From the NCBI GenBank assembly GCA_031261005.1, contig JAISKF010000041.1:1-38759 (forward strand): a stretch of 38,759 nt of DNA, in the 5' to 3' direction. Below, piece after piece: positions 25,823 through 35,256 of the stretch. Each line of letters starts with the position of its first letter. Within the stretch, counting starts at the first letter, position 1. This DNA is from Enterobacteriaceae bacterium (lineage in GTDB: Bacteria > Pseudomonadota > Gammaproteobacteria > Enterobacterales > Enterobacteriaceae). A program made the translations under genes and the position numbers. The notes beneath the pieces are model-generated. The model saw only the letters and a program-made list of their open reading frames with translations. It did no database searches and was not told the DNA's origin.

Positions 25823-27208
25823 ATGGAATTTATAAATCATCATTTGCGAAAAGCAATACTGAGTGACGTTGATGATGTCACTTGTGCCGCTAAAGATGGC
25901 GACGCTGACTGGGAATATATTGATGCCCGGATCGCAGAGTTGGGCACCATTGGTCATGGCAATGTCGATATTGGAAAAATCCAGGAACACGCCGTCCTTT
26001 TGTTAAGCAAGACAAAGGATATGCGCGTCGTAACGCACCTGTTACGCACCCTCCAGCATGGAAAGAAACCTAACGATATCGCTTTAGCCTTTACGCTACT
26101 GGCCGATTATATTGAAAAGTACTGGGCTAACAGTGCGCCATCGCAGAAATTAAAATTACGCCTGCTTAAACAAATTATTCAGCGGTTCTTACAGGCTAAA
26201 CCGTTCTTTATTTCAGAATCTACCACGATTGAACGCGAAATAGCCGCATTACAACTACAGCGTATCCAGGACTACTTCACCATTAACCATCTGCCTGTCG
26301 ATGATGACTTCAAACAAACGGTCAAAGGCTATACGTTAATAACCGCTGAAAACAGGGCTGATGAAGTCCAACAGGATATTGATAAGTCGATACCAGAAAG
26401 CCGTAATACGCAGACTGAAACCGCTCATTTACCCAACCCAGAACATCCTGTGACACCGCCGGTAAATATCAATCAGCACACCGATCAGGACTGGAAACGA
26501 ACGCTGATCAAAGTGTCAGAAATTTTATTTGAACGGTCGCCGGGAGAACCTATCGCCTTTCAACTACGGCGTCATGCTATTTTCAGTACGCTTTCTGAAC
26601 CGATTAATCTCGATGGTATCATCGATTTACCCCCGCAAAATGCCGATCGGGTTGCTGAATACAAATCGCTGTCAAAACCAACCCAGGAACAATGGCTCAA
26701 ACTTGAAAATAGCCTGACAGTGATGCCGTGGTGGTTAGAGGGGCATTATATTTCAGCGCAATTCGCCACCCGACTTGGTTTTTCTGCCACGGCTGATGCT
26801 ATCAAATTGTCACTTCAGCAATTTATCGCCCGACTACCCACAATAAGCACGCTGTGCTTTAAAGACAAATCACGCCTGATCACGCCAGAGATGGAAACGT
26901 GGTTACAGCATCACGCTGAGGCGGTAAACAGAACCTCAGAGACAGATACAGAACTCTTTGAATGCCTTGATACGCAAGGCTACGAAGCCGCCTTAAGACA
27001 GCTCAATACCCAACCTCCGGGACAAGAAATGCGCCAGCAATATCATCAACAAAAACTCAACGCCCAGTTGTTATCTCAAGCCGGGTTTGGCGTACTTGCG
27101 GCTCAGCAGGCTCAAAGCCTGATCCATGGCAGTCAGCACCTGTCGATTGAGCAATGGGAGCCTTCTTTCTTTGCGGCTCTTAACGCATTAACAACACACT
27201 CTCGCTAA
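25823..27208 (+). CDS. tssA: TssA (VasJ type, ImpA_N domain)
   Basis: The 461-residue product begins with an ImpA_N-like segment (roughly residues 10-75) and, after a variable linker rich in N, T and P (about 190-220), has the VasJ-type C-terminal domain with RHAIFSTLSEPINLDG, NSLTVMPWWLEGHYISAQFA and QQKLNAQLLSQAGFGVLAAQ. TssA organises baseplate assembly and tail growth. Position between vasI and tssM is the vas order. Intact. Confidence 0.88.
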   Translation: MEFINHHLRKAILSDVDDVTCAAKDGDADWEYIDARIAELGTIGHGNVDIGKIQEHAVLLLSKTKDMRVVTHLLRTLQHGKKPNDIALAFTLLADYIEKYWANSAPSQKLKLRLLKQIIQRFLQAKPFFISESTTIEREIAALQLQRIQDYFTINHLPVDDDFKQTVKGYTLITAENRADEVQQDIDKSIPESRNTQTETAHLPNPEHPVTPPVNINQHTDQDWKRTLIKVSEILFERSPGEPIAFQLRRHAIFSTLSEPINLDGIIDLPPQNADRVAEYKSLSKPTQEQWLKLENSLTVMPWWLEGHYISAQFATRLGFSATADAIKLSLQQFIARLPTISTLCFKDKSRLITPEMETWLQHHAEAVNRTSETDTELFECLDTQGYEAALRQLNTQPPGQEMRQQYHQQKLNAQLLSQAGFGVLAAQQAQSLIHGSQHLSIEQWEPSFFAALNALTTHSR

Positions 27209-27226
27209 TTGGAATAGGAGTCCAAA

Positions 27227-30200
27227 ATGAAAATGCTTTCAAATTTTCCAATATTTCGGTTAGTGAAGCCACGATTACCCAATGTCAGATCATCTGTGAC
27301 TTTAATGATTGCTGCATTTATCGTACTGTCATTAATCTGGCTCTGGGTGTGGGGTCCCGAATGGAAGATCGGAGACACAGCACCGTTTGCCAGCATCACT
27401 AAACGTTTACTGATCACCGCCGTTTATGCGCTCTCCGTAGGTATTTGGATTGTCTGGCTGATGGTACAAAAAATTCGCCAGTATGAAAAAGCACGCCAGG
27501 AAGCGAAAGAAGAAGTCAAAGATCCGGTTGCTAGCCATGTTCTCTTTCAGCAGCGCTATTTACAGCACTGGCTGGTCCGACTGCAACGTCATTTTAAACA
27601 GTCTCGCTCTGCCGTTTATCAGGTCCCCTGGTATCTGATGATGGGGGATAAAGGCAGTGGTAAAACGACCCTGTTAACCGAAGGCACTAAGCTAACGCGG
27701 CTGTATGATATCGAGGAAACGGATGACGCCGAAGAACGCCTCTATCTGGATTGCCTGTTAAGCGATAAAGCGGCAATCCTTGATGTTCGCGGCGAGTTAA
27801 TCAATCAAAATAATAGCCCTGAGGATAAACCCAAACTTTATACCCGTCTATGGACGTCATTATTGGCGTGGTTAACCACCGAGCGAGCGCGCCAGCCGCT
27901 GAACGGTATTATTCTTACGGTAGATATCCATAAATATATTCTGTCCAGTAAACAGCAGCGCGAAACGTATATCGCCACGTTAAACCAACGGCTTACTGAC
28001 ATTGTGAATACCCGTCAACATCGGGTGCCGCTCTACCTGGTCTTCACTAAGCTCGATCTGTTTTATGGCTTTGACTCCATGTACCAATCGCTGAGCAAAG
28101 AAGAGCGAGATACGATCCTCGGCATGACCTTTACGCTCAATGGCAAGCAGTCCTGGGAAGAAGAACTGGCGACATTCTGGCAGACCTGGATACAGCGAAT
28201 CAATACAGCGATGCCTGACATGATGTTGAATAATGTTGACGACCATCAACGCAGTTCGCTTTTTACTTTCAGCCGCCAAATGGTTGGAATGGAAGAGTTT
28301 GCTAAAAACCTGATTGAATCGCTGCTGTTTAATATCGATAAAAATAGCCTGTTGCTTAGAGGTCTTTACCTCACCTCATCTACGCAAAAAGGTCAAATGG
28401 ATGATCTGTTTGTTAAATCAGCGGCAGCACAGTATCAGCTAAGTCGCCAGCCTTATCCGACCTGGCAAATAGCCCAAACCGTGCCGTATTTTACCCGTAA
28501 CCTGTTTTCTCAGGTACTGTTCTCCGAGCCAAATCTCGCGGGAGAAAATGAACAATATACCCAGTTAACCCGACGTCGAATGACGATATTTGGTAGCGGC
28601 GCAGCCTTACTTACCCTGTGTCTAATCGGTAGTTGGCAGTATTACTATATCCAGAACTATCGTGCTGGCGAAGATGTCCTAAAACAAGCTAAAGCGTTTA
28701 TGGCGATCGAGCAGTCAACCGGCAAAGATTTATACGGCAATTTGCAGTTACCGTTACTCAATCCGCTAAGTGATGCCATGTTTGCCTATGGTAATTACCA
28801 CGAGCGTAACCGGTTTATTGCTGATTTTGGGCTTTACCAAGGCTACAATATTGGACCGAGTATCGAAAAAACCTACCTGCGATTGTTACAAGAAAAATAT
28901 CTGCCAGCCATCATGGATGGTTTACTCACTGAACTGAATGCGGCTCCAAAAGAAAGCGAGCAGAAGTTAGGTATTCTACGTATCATCCGCATGATTGAAG
29001 ATGAGTCTGGCAGAAATAAATCACTGGTTCTTCATCATATGCAAAATAATCGCTGGAGCAATGAATTTAAAGGACAGAAAGTCCTACAGGATCAGCTTTA
29101 TGATCACCTGGAATACGCCATGGATCATATTCAATGGCATCATTCTCGCCAGCAAGGTGATATGGGTGCATTAGAGGCCTTTTCGCCTTATCAAGCCCCA
29201 ATAAAAGAGGCACAAAAAGAACTCAGTAAGCTCTCTATCTATCAGCGGGTCTATCAGAATCTACGCATCAAAGCGGGCGATGTATTGCCAAACGATCTCA
29301 ACTTAAAAACCCAGATTGGCAGCAGCTTCGATACGATATTTGTGGCCAATAATGACAAGCTCCTGAATGTCCCTAAATTCCTCACTCACTCAGGCTTACT
29401 CAACTATTTCCTCAAACAGAATGATCACCTGATTGAGCTGACCTCCATGGACAGTTGGGTTCTTAACATCACCCAAAATGTGGAATACAGCGATGCTGAT
29501 CGCGCGGAAATCAAACGTCAAATCAGCGAACTGTACATCAGTGACTATGTCAGTACCTGGCATGGTGCCGTCGCCAATCTCAGTATTAAGCAATTTGCCG
29601 ACATTCCAGAGGCGATATCCGCATTGGAAAATGTGATCGGTGGTGAGCAACCGCTGAAAAAAGCCCTGATAACGCTCCAGGAAAATACGCTGGGAATGGA
29701 TCCCCCTACGGAGAAAGAACTTGCCACGGAGAAGGTCTCAGTCCAGGACCGACTGATGATCAACCGTATCCATCGGGAGTTCACGAAAGAGACCTCGGTA
29801 CTGGATGAAACCAATAATCAGGAAAGTGCGATCCAGAATGCGACGCAGAAAATCGGCGATCTGCATCGCTATCTGCTGGCGATACAAAATGCACCGTCGC
29901 CGGGCAAAGCGGCACTGAAAGCCGTTCAACTGCGCCTGAATAATAACAGCAGCGATCCTATCTTTGAAGTCCAACAATTAGCGAAAACATTGCCTGAACC
30001 GCTTGGCCGCTGGCTCAATGAACTCGCCACACAGGTATGGGACGTCGTGGTGAGGGAAGCGATTCAATCCCTTGAGGTTGAGTGGAACGAAAAAGTGGTG
30101 AGTGAATATAAACTCAATCTGGCCGGACGTTATCCATTTAACAAAGCGTCCCCTAAAGATGTGCCACTGAGTGAATTTGACCGCTTCTTTAAACCCGGCG

Positions 30201-30754
30201 GAACGATCGACAGTTTCTATCAGGAAAACCTGAAAGTCTTTGTCGAAAATAATCTGCTTCAGGGTACTGATAACCAGTCACTGATCCGCAGCGATGTTCT
30301 GGCTCAGCTAAAAACGATTGAAAAGATCCGCAGAACATTCTTCAGCCCACAAAATGGCTTGGGTATCCAATACGCTATTGAACCCATTCAGATGTCGGGC
30401 AACAAACGGCGCAGCGTACTGAACCTTGATGGTCAGTTGCTGGAGTACAGTCATGGTCGTGGTAATAAAGTTCGGATGATCTGGCCAAACACAATGCGTG
30501 AAAATGTGGAAAGTCGAATAACGCTGATGTCCAGTACCAGCCTGACGCAAAAGGGGATTTCACGTAGCGGCGTCTGGGCACAACTCCGGTTACTGGATGC
30601 AGGACAACTGTCAAACATCACAGAAAACACATTCGACATTCGCTATACCGCCGATGGTGGATACATGGTGTATCGCATCTATGTTGACAGTGCAGACAAT
30701 CCGTTTGCTGGCGGGCTATTCAACCAATTCCATTTATCTGAAACGCTTTACTAA
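27227..30754 (+). CDS. tssM: TssM/IcmF inner-membrane complex protein (T6SS-2, VasK type)
   Basis: The 1175-residue product is a full-length VasK-type TssM. Membrane segments fall at about residues 24-46, 64-84 and 451-471. Unlike the T6SS-1 TssM, it has an intact Walker A, GDKGSGKTTLL from residue 140, with a following G-domain-like LYLVFTKLD, so it may bind and hydrolyse NTP. The C-terminal periplasmic half has the family stretch NLAGRYPFNKASPKDV. The start follows TAGGAG, 18 bases after tssA. It shares the membrane core role with tssJ and tssL of this operon. Confidence 0.96.
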   Translation: MKMLSNFPIFRLVKPRLPNVRSSVTLMIAAFIVLSLIWLWVWGPEWKIGDTAPFASITKRLLITAVYALSVGIWIVWLMVQKIRQYEKARQEAKEEVKDPVASHVLFQQRYLQHWLVRLQRHFKQSRSAVYQVPWYLMMGDKGSGKTTLLTEGTKLTRLYDIEETDDAEERLYLDCLLSDKAAILDVRGELINQNNSPEDKPKLYTRLWTSLLAWLTTERARQPLNGIILTVDIHKYILSSKQQRETYIATLNQRLTDIVNTRQHRVPLYLVFTKLDLFYGFDSMYQSLSKEERDTILGMTFTLNGKQSWEEELATFWQTWIQRINTAMPDMMLNNVDDHQRSSLFTFSRQMVGMEEFAKNLIESLLFNIDKNSLLLRGLYLTSSTQKGQMDDLFVKSAAAQYQLSRQPYPTWQIAQTVPYFTRNLFSQVLFSEPNLAGENEQYTQLTRRRMTIFGSGAALLTLCLIGSWQYYYIQNYRAGEDVLKQAKAFMAIEQSTGKDLYGNLQLPLLNPLSDAMFAYGNYHERNRFIADFGLYQGYNIGPSIEKTYLRLLQEKYLPAIMDGLLTELNAAPKESEQKLGILRIIRMIEDESGRNKSLVLHHMQNNRWSNEFKGQKVLQDQLYDHLEYAMDHIQWHHSRQQGDMGALEAFSPYQAPIKEAQKELSKLSIYQRVYQNLRIKAGDVLPNDLNLKTQIGSSFDTIFVANNDKLLNVPKFLTHSGLLNYFLKQNDHLIELTSMDSWVLNITQNVEYSDADRAEIKRQISELYISDYVSTWHGAVANLSIKQFADIPEAISALENVIGGEQPLKKALITLQENTLGMDPPTEKELATEKVSVQDRLMINRIHREFTKETSVLDETNNQESAIQNATQKIGDLHRYLLAIQNAPSPGKAALKAVQLRLNNNSSDPIFEVQQLAKTLPEPLGRWLNELATQVWDVVVREAIQSLEVEWNEKVVSEYKLNLAGRYPFNKASPKDVPLSEFDRFFKPGGTIDSFYQENLKVFVENNLLQGTDNQSLIRSDVLAQLKTIEKIRRTFFSPQNGLGIQYAIEPIQMSGNKRRSVLNLDGQLLEYSHGRGNKVRMIWPNTMRENVESRITLMSSTSLTQKGISRSGVWAQLRLLDAGQLSNITENTFDIRYTADGGYMVYRIYVDSADNPFAGGLFNQFHLSETLY

Positions 30755-30760
30755 CCGCAA

Positions 30761-30785
30761 CCCCAGTGCACCCTGTGTACTGGGG
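30761..30785 (+). other. Stable stem-loop between tssM and vasL
   Basis: CCCCAGTGCA (30761-30770) pairs with TGTACTGGGG (30776-30785), including one G-T pair, around a 5-base loop. No T run follows, so it is not a classical terminator. It may slow or process the transcript before vasL. Confidence 0.55.
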
Positions 30786-30800
30786 AATTAAGGAACCATT

Positions 30801-32210
30801 GTGGAAAATAGTCACTATCGTTTCATCCATGTCGGGAGCGATCCGCGTTCATATGATGAGTTTGAAGCGATCAGAACAGAGATCAATAAGCTGACTCACC
30901 CCCGGCAGCCCACCGTGAATTGGTCGTTAATCGAGATAAACGCGATTACGCTATTCGAGAAAAATGGGATTGATTTACTGAGCGCGTGTTATTTCACGTT
31001 AGCCAGAGTTCAACAGGCAGGTCTTGCCGGATTTGTTGAAGGCATAGAGTTAGCTGCCGCATTGGTATATTACCAATGGGATAGTATGTGGCCAGATCAG
31101 ATACCGCCACGGGTTGATGCGCTGGATTGGCTAAATACCCGAACGGGCTCAATGATTCGACAGCATGAGTACCAGATAGAAGATCTGGATTTACTCAGAC
31201 GAGCCAGTGCAGCTCTGGAACTGATCTCGGATAAATTGCAGCAGGTCAAACTGGCTAAAGTACCACGTATTGATAATTTGTATTTTTATGTGCAAACCAA
31301 AGTAGATGAATTGGAAAAATCTGCCGTCATTCAGCTAACGGATAATCTGCCGCAAGATAAGACGCAAATGATCTTTGTTGCAGATAATCACTGTCCGCGT
31401 AATCGACCTGCAAAGCCAGAGAAACCGCCTCAGTTACAACCCAAAAATCAACCACCAAGAGTGATAACTACCACTAAATCTGACATGAGTACCGTTGCCC
31501 CTCCAACCGTGAAGCGGTGGTCAAGTTTTATTCTTGGTGTCGCCACAGCGAGTCTGGTATTAGGTATCATTGGCTATTTTTATCACCAGACACAGCAGGA
31601 ACAACTACAGATAAGCAGAATGTTAACCGAGCCTCAGTTGAGTGAGTTTATTAACCGACCAGACAAATTATTGCCAGTTAATGTAGGTAATATCCCCCCC
31701 AACCAACTCCGCCAGTTAAGTACACCTGTACTTGATAATTACCAAAAACAGTTAGAAACCCTTAAGATACTATCTCCTTTAGCCCCTTATTACTATGGCA
31801 ACCACCTTGTTGCCACATCTGAGAAGATCTGGCCAGATTCAGAGAAGCAAAAGTCGCTGGCACAGGCATGGCGCGAATGGCTACAGCCCTCATCTTTCCC
31901 ATTATCAGGCATTAATGGCTACCATGATACCGAACGCGATTTAAATGCCCTGCTCGACGAGCTGGATGAAGCCCAGCGGCAGAATAAATTTATCACCATT
32001 GCTCGACTAAGAACCGTCGTTAAAAACATGAAAGCTATCATGGCACAGTCAGAGCCGTTGGAAGAACGTTTACGCAAGCTGGAAGCACAAAGCAAAGCGG
32101 GGCAACGTATCACGCCAGCAGAACAAAAAGCGTTTGATGCTTACTTTAATGAAGTGTTAAAACGCTACTATTTGATTAGCAATGCCCCACAACCAGAACA
32201 GCCACGCTAG
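30801..32210 (+). CDS. vasL: VasL-type protein (ImpA_N plus transmembrane segment)
   Basis: The 469-residue product starts at a GTG preceded by AAGGA. It has an ImpA_N domain in the first 120 residues (IEINAITLFEKNGIDLLSAC, YYQWDSMWPDQIPPRVDAL), a P/K-rich linker, one membrane segment at about 240-262 (ILGVATASLVLGIIGYFY) and a VasL-type C-terminal domain. VasL in V. cholerae ends the vas cluster in the same place. The ImpA_N domain is shared with TssA, so it may anchor a TssA-like head to the inner membrane. It is the last plus-strand gene of T6SS-2. Confidence 0.85.
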   Translation: MENSHYRFIHVGSDPRSYDEFEAIRTEINKLTHPRQPTVNWSLIEINAITLFEKNGIDLLSACYFTLARVQQAGLAGFVEGIELAAALVYYQWDSMWPDQIPPRVDALDWLNTRTGSMIRQHEYQIEDLDLLRRASAALELISDKLQQVKLAKVPRIDNLYFYVQTKVDELEKSAVIQLTDNLPQDKTQMIFVADNHCPRNRPAKPEKPPQLQPKNQPPRVITTTKSDMSTVAPPTVKRWSSFILGVATASLVLGIIGYFYHQTQQEQLQISRMLTEPQLSEFINRPDKLLPVNVGNIPPNQLRQLSTPVLDNYQKQLETLKILSPLAPYYYGNHLVATSEKIWPDSEKQKSLAQAWREWLQPSSFPLSGINGYHDTERDLNALLDELDEAQRQNKFITIARLRTVVKNMKAIMAQSEPLEERLRKLEAQSKAGQRITPAEQKAFDAYFNEVLKRYYLISNAPQPEQPR

Positions 32211-32412
32211 TGGCGTCGTTGGTCGTTGCCCTAATAAAGGAAAAGCGCATTTTAATTAGCGGCGGGGGAGATAAGATTAACCTAGCTGATGATAAATAAC
32301 CGATTCCAGAGGTTCCGGGTGCGCTTCACTACGGTATATAGCTTCACTTATACCGTAATAAAATATGGCTAATATTTTTAAAGATATAAAAAACAGTCAT
32401 CCTCAAAACAAC
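32211..32412. other. Convergent intergenic region with hairpin
   Basis: No gene is supported. TACGGTATA (32330-32338) and TATACCGTA (32349-32357) form a perfect 9-bp stem, suited to ending the converging transcripts although no T run is attached. GCTTCACT occurs at 32323 and again at 32341, one copy before the stem and one in its loop. Confidence 0.5.
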
Positions 32413-33162
32413 TTATTTTGCTATACGCTGATAACGAGTAGAAAAATCACTAGCAGCCGCTATATACGCATTCTTTTTCAACTCATCAATTTGGACCAGT
32501 TCGTTAGTCTGAGAGCCAAATGGCGCGGCAGTATAATCGATTTCGGTATTTAACGGTGAGTGCATCACCCAATTCCCGGTTCGGGTATCTACCGCCACAA
32601 AACGCATCAAGTAGCGTAATGATTTGGTATTCATCGGCAGCTTTTCACCACGGTACGGCGACCAGAGCACGGACTTGCTGGTTTCATCATAGATACCGAT
32701 TTCCAGGCTCCCCCAGTAAACCACAACCGTCGGTTGTTTACCTTTCGCCGCCACCAGACGCAGTGACTTCATATAGTTGTTCTGAATAACCCCTTCACTG
32801 TCTTTTTTGACGCGAGGTTTCGTTGGCGGAATGCCGGAATAGACAGAGACCTGATAGTATTTCGCCATTTCAGCCTGCATCACGGCATCGGGCACCAGTG
32901 CCCCAGACTGCACTAAAATGATCGGTGAATGTGATGCCAACTTCACGCCCATGTTGGGCTGATCGTAGGTTATACGGATCTCTTCATTGGTGATTTCATG
33001 TGCTAAATCGCTGTCAAACACATCGTTATCAGAGAGTTGAGCCTGTACTGTACGGGAACTCACGTAGGTCGGATTTTTAGAGTCTGGTGTAGCACAACCG
33101 GACAATAACAATACTCCGGTAATAATGAAAACAGGTGCTTTTATTATTAATTTTTTCAACAT
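32413..33162 (-). CDS. T6SS-2 associated lipoprotein, unknown function
   Basis: The 249-residue product has a lipoprotein signal peptide with lipobox LLSGC, lipidated at Cys23, and a soluble domain with no membrane segment. GVKLASHSPIILVQSGALV and VVYWGSLEIGIYDETSKSVLW are among its more distinctive stretches. I do not recognise the family. AAGGA lies before the ATG. It is the last minus-strand gene of the effector module, separated from the PAAR gene by 93 bases, so it may have its own promoter. It is not a TssJ; the operon already has one. Confidence 0.65.
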   Translation of the reverse strand: MLKKLIIKAPVFIITGVLLLSGCATPDSKNPTYVSSRTVQAQLSDNDVFDSDLAHEITNEEIRITYDQPNMGVKLASHSPIILVQSGALVPDAVMQAEMAKYYQVSVYSGIPPTKPRVKKDSEGVIQNNYMKSLRLVAAKGKQPTVVVYWGSLEIGIYDETSKSVLWSPYRGEKLPMNTKSLRYLMRFVAVDTRTGNWVMHSPLNTEIDYTAAPFGSQTNELVQIDELKKNAYIAAASDFSTRYQRIAK

Positions 33163-33255
33163 GGCAGATATTCCTTCACCTTCAAATAATACTTATATTT
33201 CTGCGCGATACGGAGATTCGTTCAATGCAAAATAGAGAGCTAAACAGCACATGTC

Positions 33256-33555
33256 TTAGGAAATTTTAAGCCCAAGAGCCCCCTCAACAATCACTCCCCC
33301 GTGTGCGGTTGAATCGCCCACACAAGCGACAGGAATACCATTGATGGTCAACGTTGAGGAACCCGAAACGATAGTATCTTTACTACCACTCCCTGTGCAG
33401 GTCAGCTTGTCGCCCACTAACGCTATCGGTATACCGTTATAGGTAACAAACGTTTGCTGGCATTCATCTATCGGACCACCAACGTGAGGCTGAGATCCGG
33501 GATCGACCATAGGGCAAGTGTGATAATGTCCTTTCAGGGCAACGGCTTTGCTCAT
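33256..33555 (-). CDS. PAAR-domain spike tip protein (T6SS-2)
   Basis: The 99-residue product is one PAAR domain with characteristic repeats: QTFVTYNGIPIALVGDKLTC, then STLTINGIPVACVGDSTAHGG. Histidines (GHYHTCP) and cysteines for metal binding are present. It caps the VgrG of the same module. The start ATG is one base after the stop of the 248-aa gene, with AAGGAAAT as ribosome site, so translation is coupled. The PAAR domain is free, not fused to the toxin. Its sequence differs clearly from the T6SS-1 PAAR at 1470. Confidence 0.92.
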   Translation of the reverse strand: MSKAVALKGHYHTCPMVDPGSQPHVGGPIDECQQTFVTYNGIPIALVGDKLTCTGSGSKDTIVSGSSTLTINGIPVACVGDSTAHGGVIVEGALGLKIS

Positions 33556-33556
33556 T

Positions 33557-34303
33557 TTAATTTCCTTGTTCCGGGGTATACACCTTTTGGATCTGCCAAC
33601 GGGTAAGTTCCATATCGTCTGGATTTAATACTCCATACCATCGTGGTCTGAGAGGATCATTAAAACAGTTATAGCCATCATAGAATTGACCAATGGTGAG
33701 AAGTACCCGAGCTTGTTCACCTGCCTCTACTGGCAAACAGTCATACGCTTTACGTTCAAGTAGTTCAAAGAATCGTCTTCTGCCTAGCTCTGGAATTAAA
33801 GTTGTAGAACGTTCTTCAACTTCAAAAAGTTTCTCAATCACCCCCATACCATCAAGCCATTCCGGTGCCCCTTGTGGAATAACTTGTCGTGATGCTGCTA
33901 TTGTCCATATATAGTCATGCTTCTGGAGAAACCAGTCCATTGTCCAGTCAGCCTTATACTTGAGAATGTAGCTGAAGATTGGATCATCGTCTGTTAATAC
34001 AAGGCATTCAAGTTGCTGATTAACAATTTCTTTTAATGCCACGTATCGGATATCATTGAGAAAGAACGAACCAAAACATAATTTAGCACAGGCTATTCTT
34101 ACAGCCAGAAGCTCACTGGGGCGTCCATTTTCAACGGTAAAGTCATAGCTATCCTTAATAGTGCATTCCAGACTTGAACGTTCAATTTGCCGATTGCTAA
34201 TAAAAGAATGGAACCTTGACTCTAAAAAGTCAGCACCACGACTAACAAAACCGCGTGTTTGGCTTTGTGCAATTCGTTGATAGGTTTCAGCAGTAAGCCT
34301 CAT
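33557..34303 (-). CDS. Unrecognised protein between probable immunity gene and PAAR
   Basis: The 248-residue product has no signal peptide and no membrane segment, and is probably cytoplasmic. Features are an aromatic-rich middle (WTMDWFLQKHDYIWTIAASR) and the C-terminal FYDGYNCFNDPLRPRWYGVLNP. I do not recognise the family. It lies 26 bases after the 308-aa gene and is coupled to the PAAR gene, so it may help load PAAR, or act as a second immunity protein. GAGGGA precedes the ATG. Confidence 0.7.
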   Translation of the reverse strand: MRLTAETYQRIAQSQTRGFVSRGADFLESRFHSFISNRQIERSSLECTIKDSYDFTVENGRPSELLAVRIACAKLCFGSFFLNDIRYVALKEIVNQQLECLVLTDDDPIFSYILKYKADWTMDWFLQKHDYIWTIAASRQVIPQGAPEWLDGMGVIEKLFEVEERSTTLIPELGRRRFFELLERKAYDCLPVEAGEQARVLLTIGQFYDGYNCFNDPLRPRWYGVLNPDDMELTRWQIQKVYTPEQGN

Positions 34304-34329
34304 TTCTAATCCCTCTAGTGTCTGTCAAT

Positions 34330-35256
34330 TTACTTAAAGAAATCCTTCACAAATGCAATACGAGGATTCAAAACAATCAATTCATCGACCAAAGGGGCAA
34401 ACCAGACTGGAGCATTCCATTTTGAGTAGTCGGGCTTATGATCTATAGCCATAGGTGTCTTACATAATGGATGATCTATTTCAGGCGTTGTTAGCCTATG
34501 TAGCGCCCTGAAATTCTTAACTGCCTGTAATTCAAATGGCCATAACAGAAGATATTGAGCTTCAATTTCATAACCATTTGTTCCAAATTCATTTTCTGTA
34601 CTTTCTGTCCGGGCAGACCATTTCAAATGATTATCACAAAGCGCGGTTAACCACTCATTAAGAACTTCCTTGTCTTCAGAATAAAGCGCATTTTTCACGA
34701 AGTCAGAATAGAAACGATCCACAGCAATACCAAAGTTACCCCAATCAATGGTTTGCTTTTTTTCACTTGCAAGCATCTCTACAGCCAGAATAATAAGCCG
34801 CTGTGATTTTAAGTCTTTTACATCATCCAGTTTTGAGTTTTTAAGTCCTTCAATCAGAAATGGATAACAATACCTTGCTATATCTACCCTGTTGCAGGCC
34901 ATCAGTAATAATATTGCTGCACCTTGTTTATAAAGATCCATATCAAAGTATTGGATCTCACTATTTTGAGAACCATATTCTGTAAATAGTTCCATTGTGC
35001 AAAATGCAATTGCATCACAAAGAAGTTGGTTATCATATGTATTTTTAAAAAATAATTTCCATATATATAATTCAAAAAACGAAGGAGATATATTCTCAAA
35101 AAAAACATTCGACTTAGAAAAATTAACCTTAGGTTCAATTAGAAAACTTAGATAGTCATCGACTTCTTCTTTTTGAAGGTGAATAAACCGTTCAACATCC
35201 ATACCCTCAGAATTTTCGCTTCTATAATAATTAGATATTTCTTCATATCTGGCCAT
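34330..35256 (-). CDS. Probable immunity protein for the adjacent nuclease
   Basis: The 308-residue product is helical in character, acidic, without a signal peptide, and fits a cytoplasmic protein. Its position directly after the nuclease gene, with the two sharing TAATG, is the standard place for a cognate immunity gene. Length and helical content recall PoNi proteins (DUF1910/DUF1911), which neutralise PoNe nucleases, and EIEAQYLLLWPFELQAVKNF resembles the C-terminal part of such proteins, but this is weak recall and not a match I can demonstrate. Low GC, like the effector genes. Confidence 0.55.
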   Translation of the reverse strand: MARYEEISNYYRSENSEGMDVERFIHLQKEEVDDYLSFLIEPKVNFSKSNVFFENISPSFFELYIWKLFFKNTYDNQLLCDAIAFCTMELFTEYGSQNSEIQYFDMDLYKQGAAILLLMACNRVDIARYCYPFLIEGLKNSKLDDVKDLKSQRLIILAVEMLASEKKQTIDWGNFGIAVDRFYSDFVKNALYSEDKEVLNEWLTALCDNHLKWSARTESTENEFGTNGYEIEAQYLLLWPFELQAVKNFRALHRLTTPEIDHPLCKTPMAIDHKPDYSKWNAPVWFAPLVDELIVLNPRIAFVKDFFK

